Below are positions 1 to 9,320 of a stretch of 64,000 nucleotides of DNA, one piece after another (within the stretch, counting starts at the first letter, position 1; every line of letters begins with the position of its first letter). The notes beneath the pieces are model-generated. The model saw nothing but the letters and a program-made list of their open reading frames with translations, had not been told where the DNA came from and made no database searches. The stretch spans positions 84,995,087-85,059,086 of the forward strand of contig CM043966.1 of the NCBI GenBank assembly GCA_014529385.2. Reading direction: 5' to 3'. This stretch comes from Adiantum capillus-veneris. Lineage: Eukaryota > Streptophyta > Polypodiopsida > Polypodiales > Pteridaceae. The translations under genes and the position numbers were made by a program.

Positions 1-348
1 TCATAATGAGAGAGATTTCTTTTGACCCCTTTATATTTTTTCCACATATATTATTTATTTTTGACATGTACATATTTTTTAGACCCCTCAATATTTGATT
101 TTCTTAGTTGTACTATTCACTTATTTGTATCCTACATGGATACTCCCATTGTAAATATCCAATTCCATTTGTAAATTAATACTAACTCTACTAACACTAA
201 CCCACTATGAAAAGTCCTATCACCTCCATTTCTCTCCTCTCTCTTTCCCCACCAACTTCTTGATAATTCCAAGCAAAAGAAATTAGATAAATTGCTGGAA
301 ATCTAACCCAACCATGGTTATAGGAGTAACCCTAGCCTTCAAAATTGC

Positions 349-355
349 TATAAAA
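349..355 (+). promoter_or_regulatory. TATA box of LTR1
   Basis: TATAAAA followed by GGAGGG, conserved at the same place in all four LTRs. It lies upstream of the leader intron signal and is the likely core promoter of the retrotransposon RNA. Confidence 0.7.
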
Positions 356-676
356 GGAGGGTGTAGCTAGCACAAAAAGGGGAGAGAAGAAAGAGCACTA
401 TGCTATAGCTTGAGAAGCCAAGCTCAACCTCTTGAGAAGGAGCTCTTGAGTGGAATCTCATTGGCATTAGGCATATGTATGCATTGTATTAGGGGTGATT
501 AGCAAGGGAACTCTATGCCATTGTAAGAGAGAGTGATCATTAAATTGAGAGTAGGAAATCTATCATTTCTCCTACTAGAGTAAGCCCAACATTTGCTGAA
601 TCAAGGAGGGTGAATTTGGACTAAGCATGGATACCTTGTCTCCCTTCCAACGTGAAGTCATGGACAATAATGATGT

Positions 677-900
677 GTAAGTGTCTTGGTGTTCTATTTA
701 AGTTCTTGATAGCTTGTCTCCGGGTATTGTTATCAATTTAGCCATAAATCCCACATGTTGTAAGAGGGCGACAGGGTGGAGAGGACTCCCCTGGCCTTAA
801 GACAGTGATTGGGGTGGTTTTTTTCTTGTGATGTGTTGTGGTGTAATTTACTCATGCTATGTTGAACAAATACTAATCTCAGTTTGATTGGTCATGACAG
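677..900 (+). other. Putative 224-nt leader intron in LTR1
   Basis: Begins GTAAGT, has a TACTAAT branch-point-like box about 30 nt before the 3' end, and ends GACAG. The same three signals occur in the other LTRs at equal spacing (222-224 nt). The segment lies downstream of the TATA box and so within the predicted transcript leader. Splicing is inferred, not shown. Confidence 0.5.
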
Positions 901-1009
901 ATTTGTAAGAAGGCATTAGTGCAACAAGCACCCCCTTCTCTCTCTTTCTTACATATATATATTTATGTTTGCTTGATCATTAACGATACACTTCAAAGCA
1001 GCCCGAGCA

Positions 1010-1012
<3 letters not shown>

Positions 1013-1087
<75 letters not shown>
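1013..1087 (+). repeat. CT microsatellite in LTR1
   Basis: An uninterrupted CT dinucleotide run of about 75 bp. It sits at the homologous position in every LTR, just after the conserved CCCGAGCAC box; its length differs between copies. Confidence 0.95.
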
Positions 1088-1090
<3 letters not shown>

Positions 1091-1353
1091 GTTTTAGTGT
1101 GTGAGAGTGTTCCATTGGTGTTAGGGTTAGTGTAAATTCCTTGCTTATTTGTGGGTTGCTCTAACGATTCTCCTCTTTTGCATCCTAGTTCGCTCTTAGA
1201 CTAGGTGGTGCCCCTTGTGTAGTTGGGATTTGGCTGGGGGTTTGTTGTTTTGGTTTGTGTTGTGTTGTGCCCCAGCCCCATTGAGCAACACGGGAGCCTT
1301 GAAGGGTGTCTAGAGGTTGCTCTTCTTGTTGCCCTCCCCGGACCGCTTCAAAT

Positions 1354-1371
1354 TGGTGCCCCCACGGAGGA
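1354..1371 (+). other. Primer-binding site of the outer element
   Basis: Starts with TGG, two nucleotides after AA and three after the LTR end, and reads TGGTGCCCCCAC then GGAGGA. The inner element has the same site. TGG matches the CCA end of a tRNA. I cannot assign the tRNA; it is clearly not the initiator-Met site TGGTATCAGAGC. Confidence 0.7.
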
Positions 1372-1429
1372 AAACAACTCAAATATGTTTTTGTGTAGGA
1401 TCAACTTTTAGCATAGTCAAGTAGTTTGC

Positions 1430-1642
1430 ATGAATCACGAGAGTTTGTATGATCCTTTCATTCCCATTGCAAGGCAAAAGATACACATAATTGTTAGTAC
1501 TAAGTTGCAATTTCAACGGGTAATTCGTAGGATTTTAGGTCCTCTTAGGTTAGCCGATATAAGCACTTCGTTAAATCCTTTTATTTTGCCTCTCATTAGG
1601 TACAATATTAGCTTGGACGTCTATATTTTTGTGTTATTTTAA
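1430..1642 (+). CDS. Pre-gag accessory ORF 1 (70 aa), unknown function
   Basis: ATG-initiated ORF located 60 nt after the primer-binding site and well before gag. Its counterpart in the inner element (10041-10253) has the same length, and nearly all differences are conservative (for example K/E, I/V, D/E, S/N), which suggests past selection on protein. It is paralogous to the next ORF: both share a FQ motif, a G-x-x-R motif and a C-terminal S-x-NP-x-ILPLI-x-Y then DV-x-x-F-x-LF block. It has no signal peptide or membrane segment that I trust, and I recognise no known domain. Tat-lineage elements such as Ogre are known to carry an extra ORF upstream of gag, so it may be an analogue. Confidence 0.55.
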   Translation: MNHESLYDPFIPIARQKIHIIVSTKLQFQRVIRRILGPLRLADISTSLNPFILPLIRYNISLDVYIFVLF

Positions 1643-1663
1643 GCATTAGGACATGCATAGGCC

Positions 1664-1882
1664 ATGGATAATGGCCCAGGAATAGAGGTTTTTCCTTTTC
1701 ATTTTACTCCACACATTAGAATAAACGTTGCAATTAGTAGAAAGATCCATTTTCAACAACGAATGGTGTTCATGTTTGGTGCCCAAAGAGTAGGAGAAAT
1801 TCTTGCATCACCAAACCCTGTCATTCTACCTCTCATCAACTACCACACTTATTTTGATGTACATGTGTTCATTTTATTTTAA
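1664..1882 (+). CDS. Pre-gag accessory ORF 2 (72 aa), paralogue of ORF 1
   Basis: ATG-initiated, 22 nt after the stop of ORF 1. The C-terminal half repeats the ORF 1 pattern: ISRKIHFQQ against VSTKLQFQR, then NPVILPLI against NPFILPLI, then DV and F-x-LF at the end. Such a tandem duplicate implies a duplication inside the retrotransposon. The inner element has the same ORF at 10275-10492, but with a one-base deletion near its start. Function is unknown and no domain is recognised. Confidence 0.5.
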   Translation: MDNGPGIEVFPFHFTPHIRINVAISRKIHFQQRMVFMFGAQRVGEILASPNPVILPLINYHTYFDVHVFILF

Positions 1883-2033
1883 AATGAAGTGCAGCTCGGC
1901 AAAATAGTGTGTATGTTTGTTTTTTCTTTGTCCAAGTTGTTACAAGAAACAAAAAAAGATCATTTGTTCTAACAGGGAATGTGTGTGCAGTGAAAGTTCA
2001 ATCCTTAGAGATCTAGCTCTATAACCAATTGAG

Positions 2034-2462
2034 TTGCAGGAGCAAGTAGTAAGGCGTCTCCCTCATAACAAGAGGGTGGTGAAGTTAAGACGAAAGGTCC
2101 TACGCGTGGATTCCATTTTCCTCTTGTTGTTGGGCACTAAGGAAGACCGCGCATTCATCCAACTAGTGTGTGCCCTAAGATTGGTAAATAGAGTGAAATT
2201 TGGCGTTTGGCGAGTGCATTTCACCATTGAGGAAGACTCTTCAGGAAACTTGCGGCCAGAGTTCATGCTTCATAGACTCACATTTGGTGAATTTTTCCCT
2301 CATTTGCGTCTTATTAATAGTCTTCCTTTCGCTTTCAACAAAGGAGATAGGGAGCTATTCAGAGCTTGTCTTAATAAAGAGAGCATAGAGAAGATTGCAA
2401 ATTTGTATAAATTCTCATCCTTCTCTACTTTCTATGACACTTTGTTCATAGAGACATTGTAA
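2034..2462 (+). CDS. Pre-gag accessory ORF 3 (about 142 aa), unknown function
   Basis: Open from a TTG codon; the first in-frame ATG is deep inside, so either the start codon is lost or the exon is reached by splicing (TTGCAG lies directly at the start and would serve as a 3' splice site). The protein is clearly paralogous to the following ORF: shared FIQ-x-x-CAL, an RL-[TS]-F-x-EF-x-P block, then LINSLPF and a dibasic/acidic RDL-like end. This whole segment is absent from the inner element, where only 85 nt separate ORF 2 from gag. I recognise no known family. Confidence 0.5.
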   Translation: MQEQVVRRLPHNKRVVKLRRKVLRVDSIFLLLLGTKEDRAFIQLVCALRLVNRVKFGVWRVHFTIEEDSSGNLRPEFMLHRLTFGEFFPHLRLINSLPFAFNKGDRELFRACLNKESIEKIANLYKFSSFSTFYDTLFIETL

Positions 2463-2508
2463 ATCTCTTTATGCTTTTGAATGATTTAACCATAATCCTA
2501 AGGAGTTT

Positions 2509-2967
2509 TTGTCCAGGAATTTTGTAGCACAAGTGGAGTCTTTAAATCTTGCAAACTTGATTGGACTTGATGAGGATGTTCTTTATGAAATTGTGAGAAG
2601 GTTTCTTCACTCCGACTGTGTGGAACTCGAAGGAAAGGAGCTCCTAGTCAATTGCTACTTTCTCATGGCCTTCGACGAGCATGAAGATCTAGTTTTTATA
2701 CAAACCGCTTGTGCGTTGGGAATTGTAGAGCAAGTGCAATTTATCACTTGGGACGTGGTTGCTCTTTTGGATCCAGAAAATGAAGTTCTAGAGATTTCTG
2801 TTTATCGCCTTAGCTTTGAAGAATTTCAACCCTTCTTAGAGCTCATCAATAGTCTACCCTTTTGTTTTGATCAAACAAATCGAGACCTCATTGAAGCTTG
2901 GATAGCTGAAGAAGAAAACCTAGAGTGGTATTTTCTTGCTTCTTCATTTGCAGGCGAGTGGTTCTAA
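2509..2967 (+). CDS. Pre-gag accessory ORF 4 (about 152 aa), paralogue of ORF 3
   Basis: Lies 46 nt after ORF 3 and 49 nt before gag. It also lacks an ATG at its N-terminus and is preceded by a T-rich stretch ending in GTCCAG, a good 3' splice site. It aligns with ORF 3 over roughly 100 residues: FIQTACALGIVEQVQF against FIQLVCALRLVNRVKF, then YRLSFEEFQPFLELINSLPF against the equivalent. It is acidic (EEEN near the C-terminus) where ORF 3 is basic. There are no recognisable catalytic motifs. The pairing of ORFs 1/2 and 3/4 makes two successive duplications in one element. Confidence 0.5.
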   Translation: MSRNFVAQVESLNLANLIGLDEDVLYEIVRRFLHSDCVELEGKELLVNCYFLMAFDEHEDLVFIQTACALGIVEQVQFITWDVVALLDPENEVLEISVYRLSFEEFQPFLELINSLPFCFDQTNRDLIEAWIAEEENLEWYFLASSFAGEWF

Positions 2968-3016
2968 ATCTCTATTGTATCCCTTATTGTAACTCGTGTT
3001 GTAATCTTTCATAATA

Positions 3017-3538
3017 ATGGAGAGCCAACGCCAAATGTCTGGATATCCTCTTTTCTTTGGAGAGCATAGAGAGGATGCAGAATTATTTCTAGCGAATTTC
3101 AAGATGTCTTGCTATATCAAGAGGATAGTAACTGATCAAGAATGTGTAGAAATGTTTGAGGTGGTCCTTAGGAAAGATGCTAGCACTTGGTTTGACTCTT
3201 TGCCTGAGGAAGTTAAAGGGAATTACACGGAAGTTTTGAATCGTTTCAACAAATACTTCTTTGATCCCCAAAACACTCAGAAATTATGGCAAGACATTGT
3301 TTCTCATAAGCAAAAAGACTTAGATGACTACTACTTGTACAAGCAAGAGTTTCTACGTCTTTGGGCTCTATGGATACAAAATGTTGCTAACCCTGGTGAT
3401 GGTGCAGAATTTTTAAAGAAGGAGAGGTTCATAGCCGGACTCTTTCCTGACCTTAAGGTAAACGCTGAGGCGGGTGCACCTGCTACTTTTGATGCAGCAG
3501 AAACTAGGGCTGCTGAGAAGTATAGGAAACTCAAGTGC
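3017..3538 (+). pseudogene. gag: gag of the outer element, 5' part
   Basis: Starts at ATG with MESQRQMSGYPLFFGEH. It carries the retrotransposon gag signature (ATWFDSL-like STWFDSLPEEVKG, then KYFFDPQN and KQKDLDDYYLYKQEFLRLW), which forms the capsid-like shell. The frame is open to the point where a TTAA-flanked transposon (3543-4881) is inserted; gag resumes at 4886. The inner copy at 10578 is closely similar and shows the uninterrupted site. Confidence 0.88.
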
Positions 3539-3542
3539 TTAA

Positions 3543-4881
3543 CACTAGGTTGGTAATGGGACATTTTTATGTCCTGGGACACTTTTATGTCCTGTTAAGT
3601 GACCATTTTCCTTGAATCATGTCAAGAGTTTCAAAATGGATTTTGAGGTGCTATCGGTCTAGAAATTTGTCTCATGAGCTGAAAAAAACTCGACATTTTT
3701 TTGGAATATCAGTTCCATCTTTAACCTTGTGCTTGCACAACATTTCACAACCTAAACTGTGTGAAAAAACGGGTCCTGTTTTTGGCTTTTTTCAACTTTT
3801 TGCAACTATACCACTCTAGAATTCATGTTTGTGAGGTCTATAATGATAGAGAACTATCTTTAGTAGTCCTCAACATGTCTTGATGCTTCTAGGGAGAAAT
3901 AAATGTTAAAGTTGTAAGTTATGACCAAATTACAAAAATTGTCAAATCTTGTTTTTTAGCCAATTTTAGCTCTTCTATGATTTTTTTGGTGACTTTCATG
4001 ATATCCAAATGCAGTTTTGATTTTCTACGTCGCATATTGTAACATAAAGCTAATATTCCTTGAGTTTTGGGGCACCTAATACCCTATTTTGCATAGTAGA
4101 CAACGATGGTTGAGTTTTTCAATTATAGAAGAAAACGAAACATTTTAGTATATCAAGTATAGCTTTTTCAATATTGTTAGTTTCTTGTGACAACTACATG
4201 CATTTTGTACGTAGTAACCATATCTAGTCATAAGGATCAAATTTGGATAGATATTGAATAGTTTCTATGGGATTCTACAACTCATAATGTTGAACCCAGT
4301 TTTTTCATGTTTGCTGTATTTAGCACTTCATCTTTGTCCCCAAGATTCCCCTTAGTAAGAGATGTATTATTCTTTTGACATGCTCCATGTCTCCTTATGA
4401 ACCTAAAGGACAATAGGGAACTAAGAAAGCATGCATATATTATTTGTATTGAGTGTGGCTATAGAAACTTTCATGATAGGTTTGCAAAATGGTAAAAATT
4501 CAACTTTTTTGTACCTATTTCTTTTGGCAAAACAAAAAATAGTGAGTGAGAAGCAATCATATGTTCTGATCGCCAATCCATTGAAGTTAACTAGGGAATT
4601 TATCTCAAGTCCTACAAAAATCCCTAATCTTATTTTTATGCAACAAAACGTAAGAAATGACTGTTTTGATGAAAATGTACTGGTCCATCAACTTTGGAGG
4701 CTTGGTGTGACCAAAAGATGAGAAATTTTACAAGTTCCTTATTTTTTACATGTGTAGTAGGCCTTGAACTATAACCTCATGAAAGGATTTTACAAAATGA
4801 GTGGATCTATTATGGTTTTGGAGATTTTTTTCAAAACCCTGAAAGGACACTTTTATGTCCTGTTAGGTTACCAACCTAGTG
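3543..4881 (+). mobile_element. TTAA-flanked DNA transposon, copy 1 (1,339 bp, non-autonomous)
   Basis: Flanked by TTAA at 3539-3542 and 4882-4885. The inner Gypsy copy shows the empty site with a single TTAA (GTGCTTAAGGGG). Ends are inverted repeats: CACTAGGTTGGTAA at the left and TTACCAACCTAGTG at the right. Each end is followed by a near-palindromic GGACA...TGTCC box. It carries no transposase; open frames inside are short and look accidental. It is in inverted orientation relative to the copy at 50340-57149. CACTAG ends recall CACTA elements, but those make 3-bp duplications; TTAA is typical of piggyBac, whose ends differ. The superfamily is left open. Confidence 0.85.
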
Positions 4882-4885
4882 TTAA

Positions 4886-5307
4886 GGGGAGAGGTTCCAA
4901 TAGAAGGTCTTAGACCCAAAGGTAAGTCACTAGCATCAACATCTAGGGAGATTCCTGAGGTAACGGCTGAAGTGATTGAGAAGTTAAATGAATCTTTAAG
5001 GAGCCTGTCAATTCACCTTGCACAAGTTGTAGGTCCAAATGGACAAGCAAAGAAGTCAGAAGAGAGAGAGCCACGAACTAGGAGAGTCTTGCAATGTTGG
5101 AATTGCGGTGAGTCTGGACATGGGATGTATAATTGTCCTTCGCCCCGTGGGGAGCCAGGGAGACCTAACTTGAATTACCCAGTGATGAATGCAGGTGAAG
5201 GAACTAGTCAGCAACCACGGCTTATACAAAGGACAAATGGGGCAAGACCACCTCCACAAGGAGTGGAAGGAGTTCCACCTTTGCCAGACCCAAACGTCGT
5301 GTGGTAG
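4886..5307 (+). pseudogene. gag: gag of the outer element, 3' part with zinc knuckle
   Basis: Continues gag after the inserted transposon. It contains the nucleic-acid-binding knuckle CWNCGESGHGMYNC (CX2CX4HX4C), followed by a proline-rich region (RPPPQG, PPLPDP). A one-base deletion near 5297 relative to the inner copy shifts the frame and produces the stop at 5305-5307. Past that point the coding continues in the next frame into protease, so gag and pol look originally like one continuous reading frame. Confidence 0.85.
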
Positions 5308-7287
5308 AGGTGACAAATTCAAGAGAGGTTGACATGGAAGCAAATGGCATTAAGCGTGGCCGAGGGAAAGGTAAGGAGAAAGAAGGAGTTACATCACAAA
5401 GTGACCATGGACGAGAAAAGAAGGCAAAGGAGACGAAGGAAGCTAAGAGGACTTGACGTCGTATCAACCTCCAAGACTTTCCTCTTGGACATGGAATGGC
5501 TCCATACAACTTGTTGGAAGACATGAGAGGTAAGGGTCCTGATATTTCATGGCCTCAATTTCTTGCATTATGTCCACAAGTTAGGAGGGATTTAACAAGG
5601 GCAGTTAGCACTAGGAGAAAGGTAAAAGAGAGTGTGCCTGCTGTAAAAATTGCACAAGCTGAAATGAATGAGGACATTACACCTGTGCTAGATTGTTACA
5701 TAAAAGGGAGATTGGTTAGGAAAGGTCTAGTGGATGGGGGTGCACAAATTTGCATCATGACAGAGGGACTCATACAAAAACTAGGCATACACATCCATGA
5801 GACACCTGAAATTAAGGTCAAGATGGAAAACAATAGCAAGGCTAGGTGAGTAGGCATTTGTAAAAATGTTTTTGTGGAGGCCTTTGGCATTAAGAAGGCA
5901 GTGGATTTCTATGTCATGTCTACCAAAGGAAATGGTTACCCATTTATCCTAGGGAAACCATGGCTAATGAAAATGCGAGCTTTGCAGGATTGGGAGAGTG
6001 GAAAGCTAATTTGCAGGAACGACAATCATAAGAAGGTTGTCTTTGACATGAAGGAGCAACGCCAAGAGGAGCTCCATGAAGAATCATCTCAAAGTGAGAC
6101 GGAAGAAGGTTGGACCGATAACACTTCAGAAGAAAAAAGTAGCGGCAGCATTACTGAAGAGGAGTCTTCCATCGAAGTCATGGGGGTAAGGTTTAAGCCA
6201 ACCAACCAAGAGACCTCTTGTCAAGGTTTGGAGGAGGTAGGTTCCCAAGAGAACCAAAAAGTGGAAGATGAAAGAATGCTAGAAGGTATGCTATCTACAA
6301 CACTTACAAAGGATGAAAGAGAGGAGTTCAAAGGTGTGCTAAGGAAGTTTCCTAGGCTTTTTGCTAAAGACTACACCGACGTACGTGGGGTAGATGTTGT
6401 TGAACACAAGATTGAGTTAAAGCCTGAGGCCACACCTAAAGCTCAGAAGCTACGAAGGCTAGGAGTTATAAAGGAGCAGGCTCTACTCAAGGAGGTAAGA
6501 AAGCTTCTAGCAGCAGGTTTTATTTATCCAGTGGAGAATTCAGAGTGGGTCTCTCCTGTTGTTGTCACTCCTAAGAAAAATGGCAAGTGGAGGGTGTGTG
6601 TGGATTACCGTCCCCTCAATGAGGCAACAAAAAGACATCACTTTCCCCTCCCATTCCAGGATGAGATACTAAATGAGGTAGCTGGTCATGAGAAGTACAC
6701 TGTGTGTGATGGCTACTCAGGCTACTTTCAAATAGGTATCGCACTGGAAGATCAATTGAAAACAACCTTTATCACTCCTTGGGGTTGTTATGCTTTTAGA
6801 GTCATGCCATTTGGTCTGACAAATGCTCCTGCAACATTCCAACGTTTCATGAACATGGTGTTTCAAGCATTCTTTGGAAAGTCAATTAGGGTGTTCATTG
6901 ATGATTTTTGCATTTATAGCTCAAAATCATTGCATCTACAAAGGGTAGAAGAAGGTTTAAAGAAGCTCTACGACATGGGAGGTCAACTCAACCCCGACAA
7001 GTGCCACATAGGTGAGGATGAAGTGATCTTGCTCGGTCACAAGGTTTCCTATAAAGGCATTGAGGTGGATCCTTCAAAGGCAAAGGCTCTTATTGAGCTC
7101 CCATCACCGAAGAGTCTTAAGGAGGTCATCTCTTTCATTCAGAAGGTGAAGTATATGTCACGCTTCATTCACTTAGCCTCGGAGTTACTTCACCCTTTGC
7201 AAAAGTTGACCCAACAAGTAGAATTTGCATGGTTTGATGAGCTTGAAGAGTACTTTTGTAACATTAAAGCCATTTTGTCAGAGCCAC
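5308..7287 (+). pseudogene. pol: pol of the outer element, 5' part: protease and reverse transcriptase
   Basis: One frame with stops near 5454 and at 5847-5849, then open to 7287, where LTR2 begins. It contains the protease active site as LVDGGAQ (intact here, unlike the inner copy), then reverse transcriptase: PVVVTPKKNGKWRVCVDYRPLN, FRVMPFGLTNAPATFQ and the catalytic FIDD. The coding sequence ends in the RNase H connection because the inner element inserted there; the rest continues at 18580. The apparent frame extension to 7400 is LTR sequence, not protein. Confidence 0.9.
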
Positions 7288-8992
7288 TGATAGCCGTTTT
7301 TCGGCTCTTTGTAATTGCCACAGTGAGTTACCTCACCCTACCAAAATCACCCAGACACTGTGGCTATCCCTACCATTTCACTGTACATAGGCGTGCGTGA
7401 GTCACGGGACTTTTCCCATATCTTCTTAAAAAACCCTCAATTAGCTAGTCATTGGGCTAGTTGAGCCAAAAAAAAAAATTTTAAAAAAATATAAGTATAT
7501 TATGGCCCATGCGTATGTAAATATTTCTTTGTATATAGGGCCTAAATAAAATATTTTTTCATAATTATTTTGGTATTTATTTAAATATTTCTCCCTAGGT
7601 GTGTGTTATTTATGCTTTGTACATTGCCTCACCATTACCACAATTTTTCTTACCATTTTTCATACTCTTTATTCCATATAGAAATATTTTCATGTAAGCT
7701 TCTCTTATATTTGTTGTAACTCCACCCCAACAAAAATCCAAAAAAACTAGTTTTATTTATGTGTATATTTTTTCACTATTGTGATTTTTCCCTTCCTCTA
7801 TCTATTTTGTTTTTTTCTAAAAAATTAGAACACCAAAAATATTTATCTTTTTATGGTAGCCTCATAATGAGAGAGATTTCTTTTGACCCCTTTATATTTT
7901 TTCCACTTATATTATTTATATTTGACATGTACATATTTTTAGACCCCTCAATATTTGATTTTCTTGGTTGTACTATTCACTTATATCATAATCTCAACAA
8001 TATCTTCAATTATAGACCTACCAAATAAGGTCAAGGGTAGGTGGCATGCATACATGCACTATGGAGGGCTCACTCTTGGAGGTATTCAAAAGAATCATCC
8101 AAAGAAGGACCCCACAAGGACCTTGTGCAGTGGAAAAAAACGGTCAGTTTTGTTGAATTTTTAAAGTTCACTTGCTCTCCGAATTTGAAAAGGTGATACA
8201 AACAAAAGTTGTAGCTCGTGGGCTGAACTTTTGCCTCAAATTTTTTCATATTTTTTTGAGATACGAGCTCTGAGCTATGATATTATTAGTGGACCCCAGT
8301 TTTCCCATGCTATGCAGCCACACTCTCTCTTCCACTTTATCATTTTCCTCTTTCACACACACTTCTCCACTCATCATCCCCACCTCTCTCACCACTCCTC
8401 TCTGCACCCTACTCACCTTCTCCTCAACCTTGAAGAATAAGAGAAACCATGGTGAACTCATACCTCCCACACACAATTCCATTCCAAAATTGACCACCTA
8501 GTCTCATTTTTCCTCCTCCAAATTACCCATATCTATCAAAAAAACCACAAAATTCAGCCTCTTCTCTTAAAAGACAGCATCATGGTGGTTGATTACTCAG
8601 CTTCAATTACCTTGTCTCTCAAGGAAGGTCAAGAGTGGAGAAAAAATGTACCGTCAAAGCTAGTGGACCGTCAACAAGCGTCAAAATTGGCCCTACTCAA
8701 GACACTTGGAGCATCAACCTGGTAAGAAATCCACCTTTTCTTACCTCTTAAGAGTTTTTCTTCCTTATTTGTATCCTACATGGATACTCCCATTGTAAAT
8801 ATCCAATTCCATTTGTAAATTAATACTAACTCTACTAACACTAACCCACTATGAAAAGTCCTATCACCTCCATTTCTCTCCTCTCTCTTTCCCCACCAAC
8901 TTCTTGATAATTCCAAGCAAAAGAAATTAGATAAATTGCTGAAAATCTAACCCAACCATGGTTAGAGGAGTAACCCTAGCCTTCAAAATTGC

Positions 8993-8999
8993 TATAAAA
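8993..8999 (+). promoter_or_regulatory. TATA box of LTR2
   Basis: TATAAAA followed by GGAGGG, at the same position relative to the LTR end as in the other LTRs. It is the likely promoter for the inner element. Confidence 0.7.
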
Positions 9000-9320
9000 G
9001 GAGGGTGTAGCTAGCACAAAAAGGGGAGAGAAGAAAGAGCACTATGCTATAGCTTGAGAAGCCAAGCTCAACCTCTTGAGAAGGAGCTCTTGAGTGGAAT
9101 CTCATTGGCATTAGGCATATGTATGTGTTGTATTAGGGGTGATTAGCAAGGGAACTCTATGCCATTGTAAGAGAGAGTGATCAATAAATTGAGAGTAGGA
9201 AATCTATCATTTCTCCTACTAGAGTAAGCCCAACATTTGCTGAATCAAGGAGGGTGAATTTGGACTAAGCTTGGATACTTTGTCTCCCTTCCAACGTGAA
9301 GTAATGGACAACAATGATGC

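Larger units (their letters stand above)
1..1350 (+). repeat. LTR1: partial 5' LTR of the outer element, with a 784-bp deletion
   Basis: Matches LTR4 from 21532 onward; about 574 bp of the 5' end lies outside the window. Relative to LTR2 it lacks the 784 bp between the two CTTAT pentamers found at 7980-7984 and 8764-8768, keeping one CTTAT at 120-124. That is a simple deletion between short repeats. It contains a TATA box (349-355), an intron-like leader segment (677-900) and a CT microsatellite (1013-1087). It ends in CTTCA just before the primer-binding site. Confidence 0.9.

Noticed and set aside
4431-4721. 96-aa ORF inside the TTAA transposon
   Set aside because: The homologous stretch in the copy at 56040-56340 does not keep it open, and it has no known motif.
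7288-7400. C-terminal extension of outer pol
   Set aside because: The frame simply continues into LTR2 after the nested insertion; residues after 7287 are LTR sequence.
8231-8501. Small ORFs of 69-83 aa conserved in LTR2, LTR3 and LTR4
   Set aside because: Conservation is explained by recent LTR copying; overlapping frames on both strands are equally conserved, the region lies upstream of the TATA box, and LTR1 lost it.
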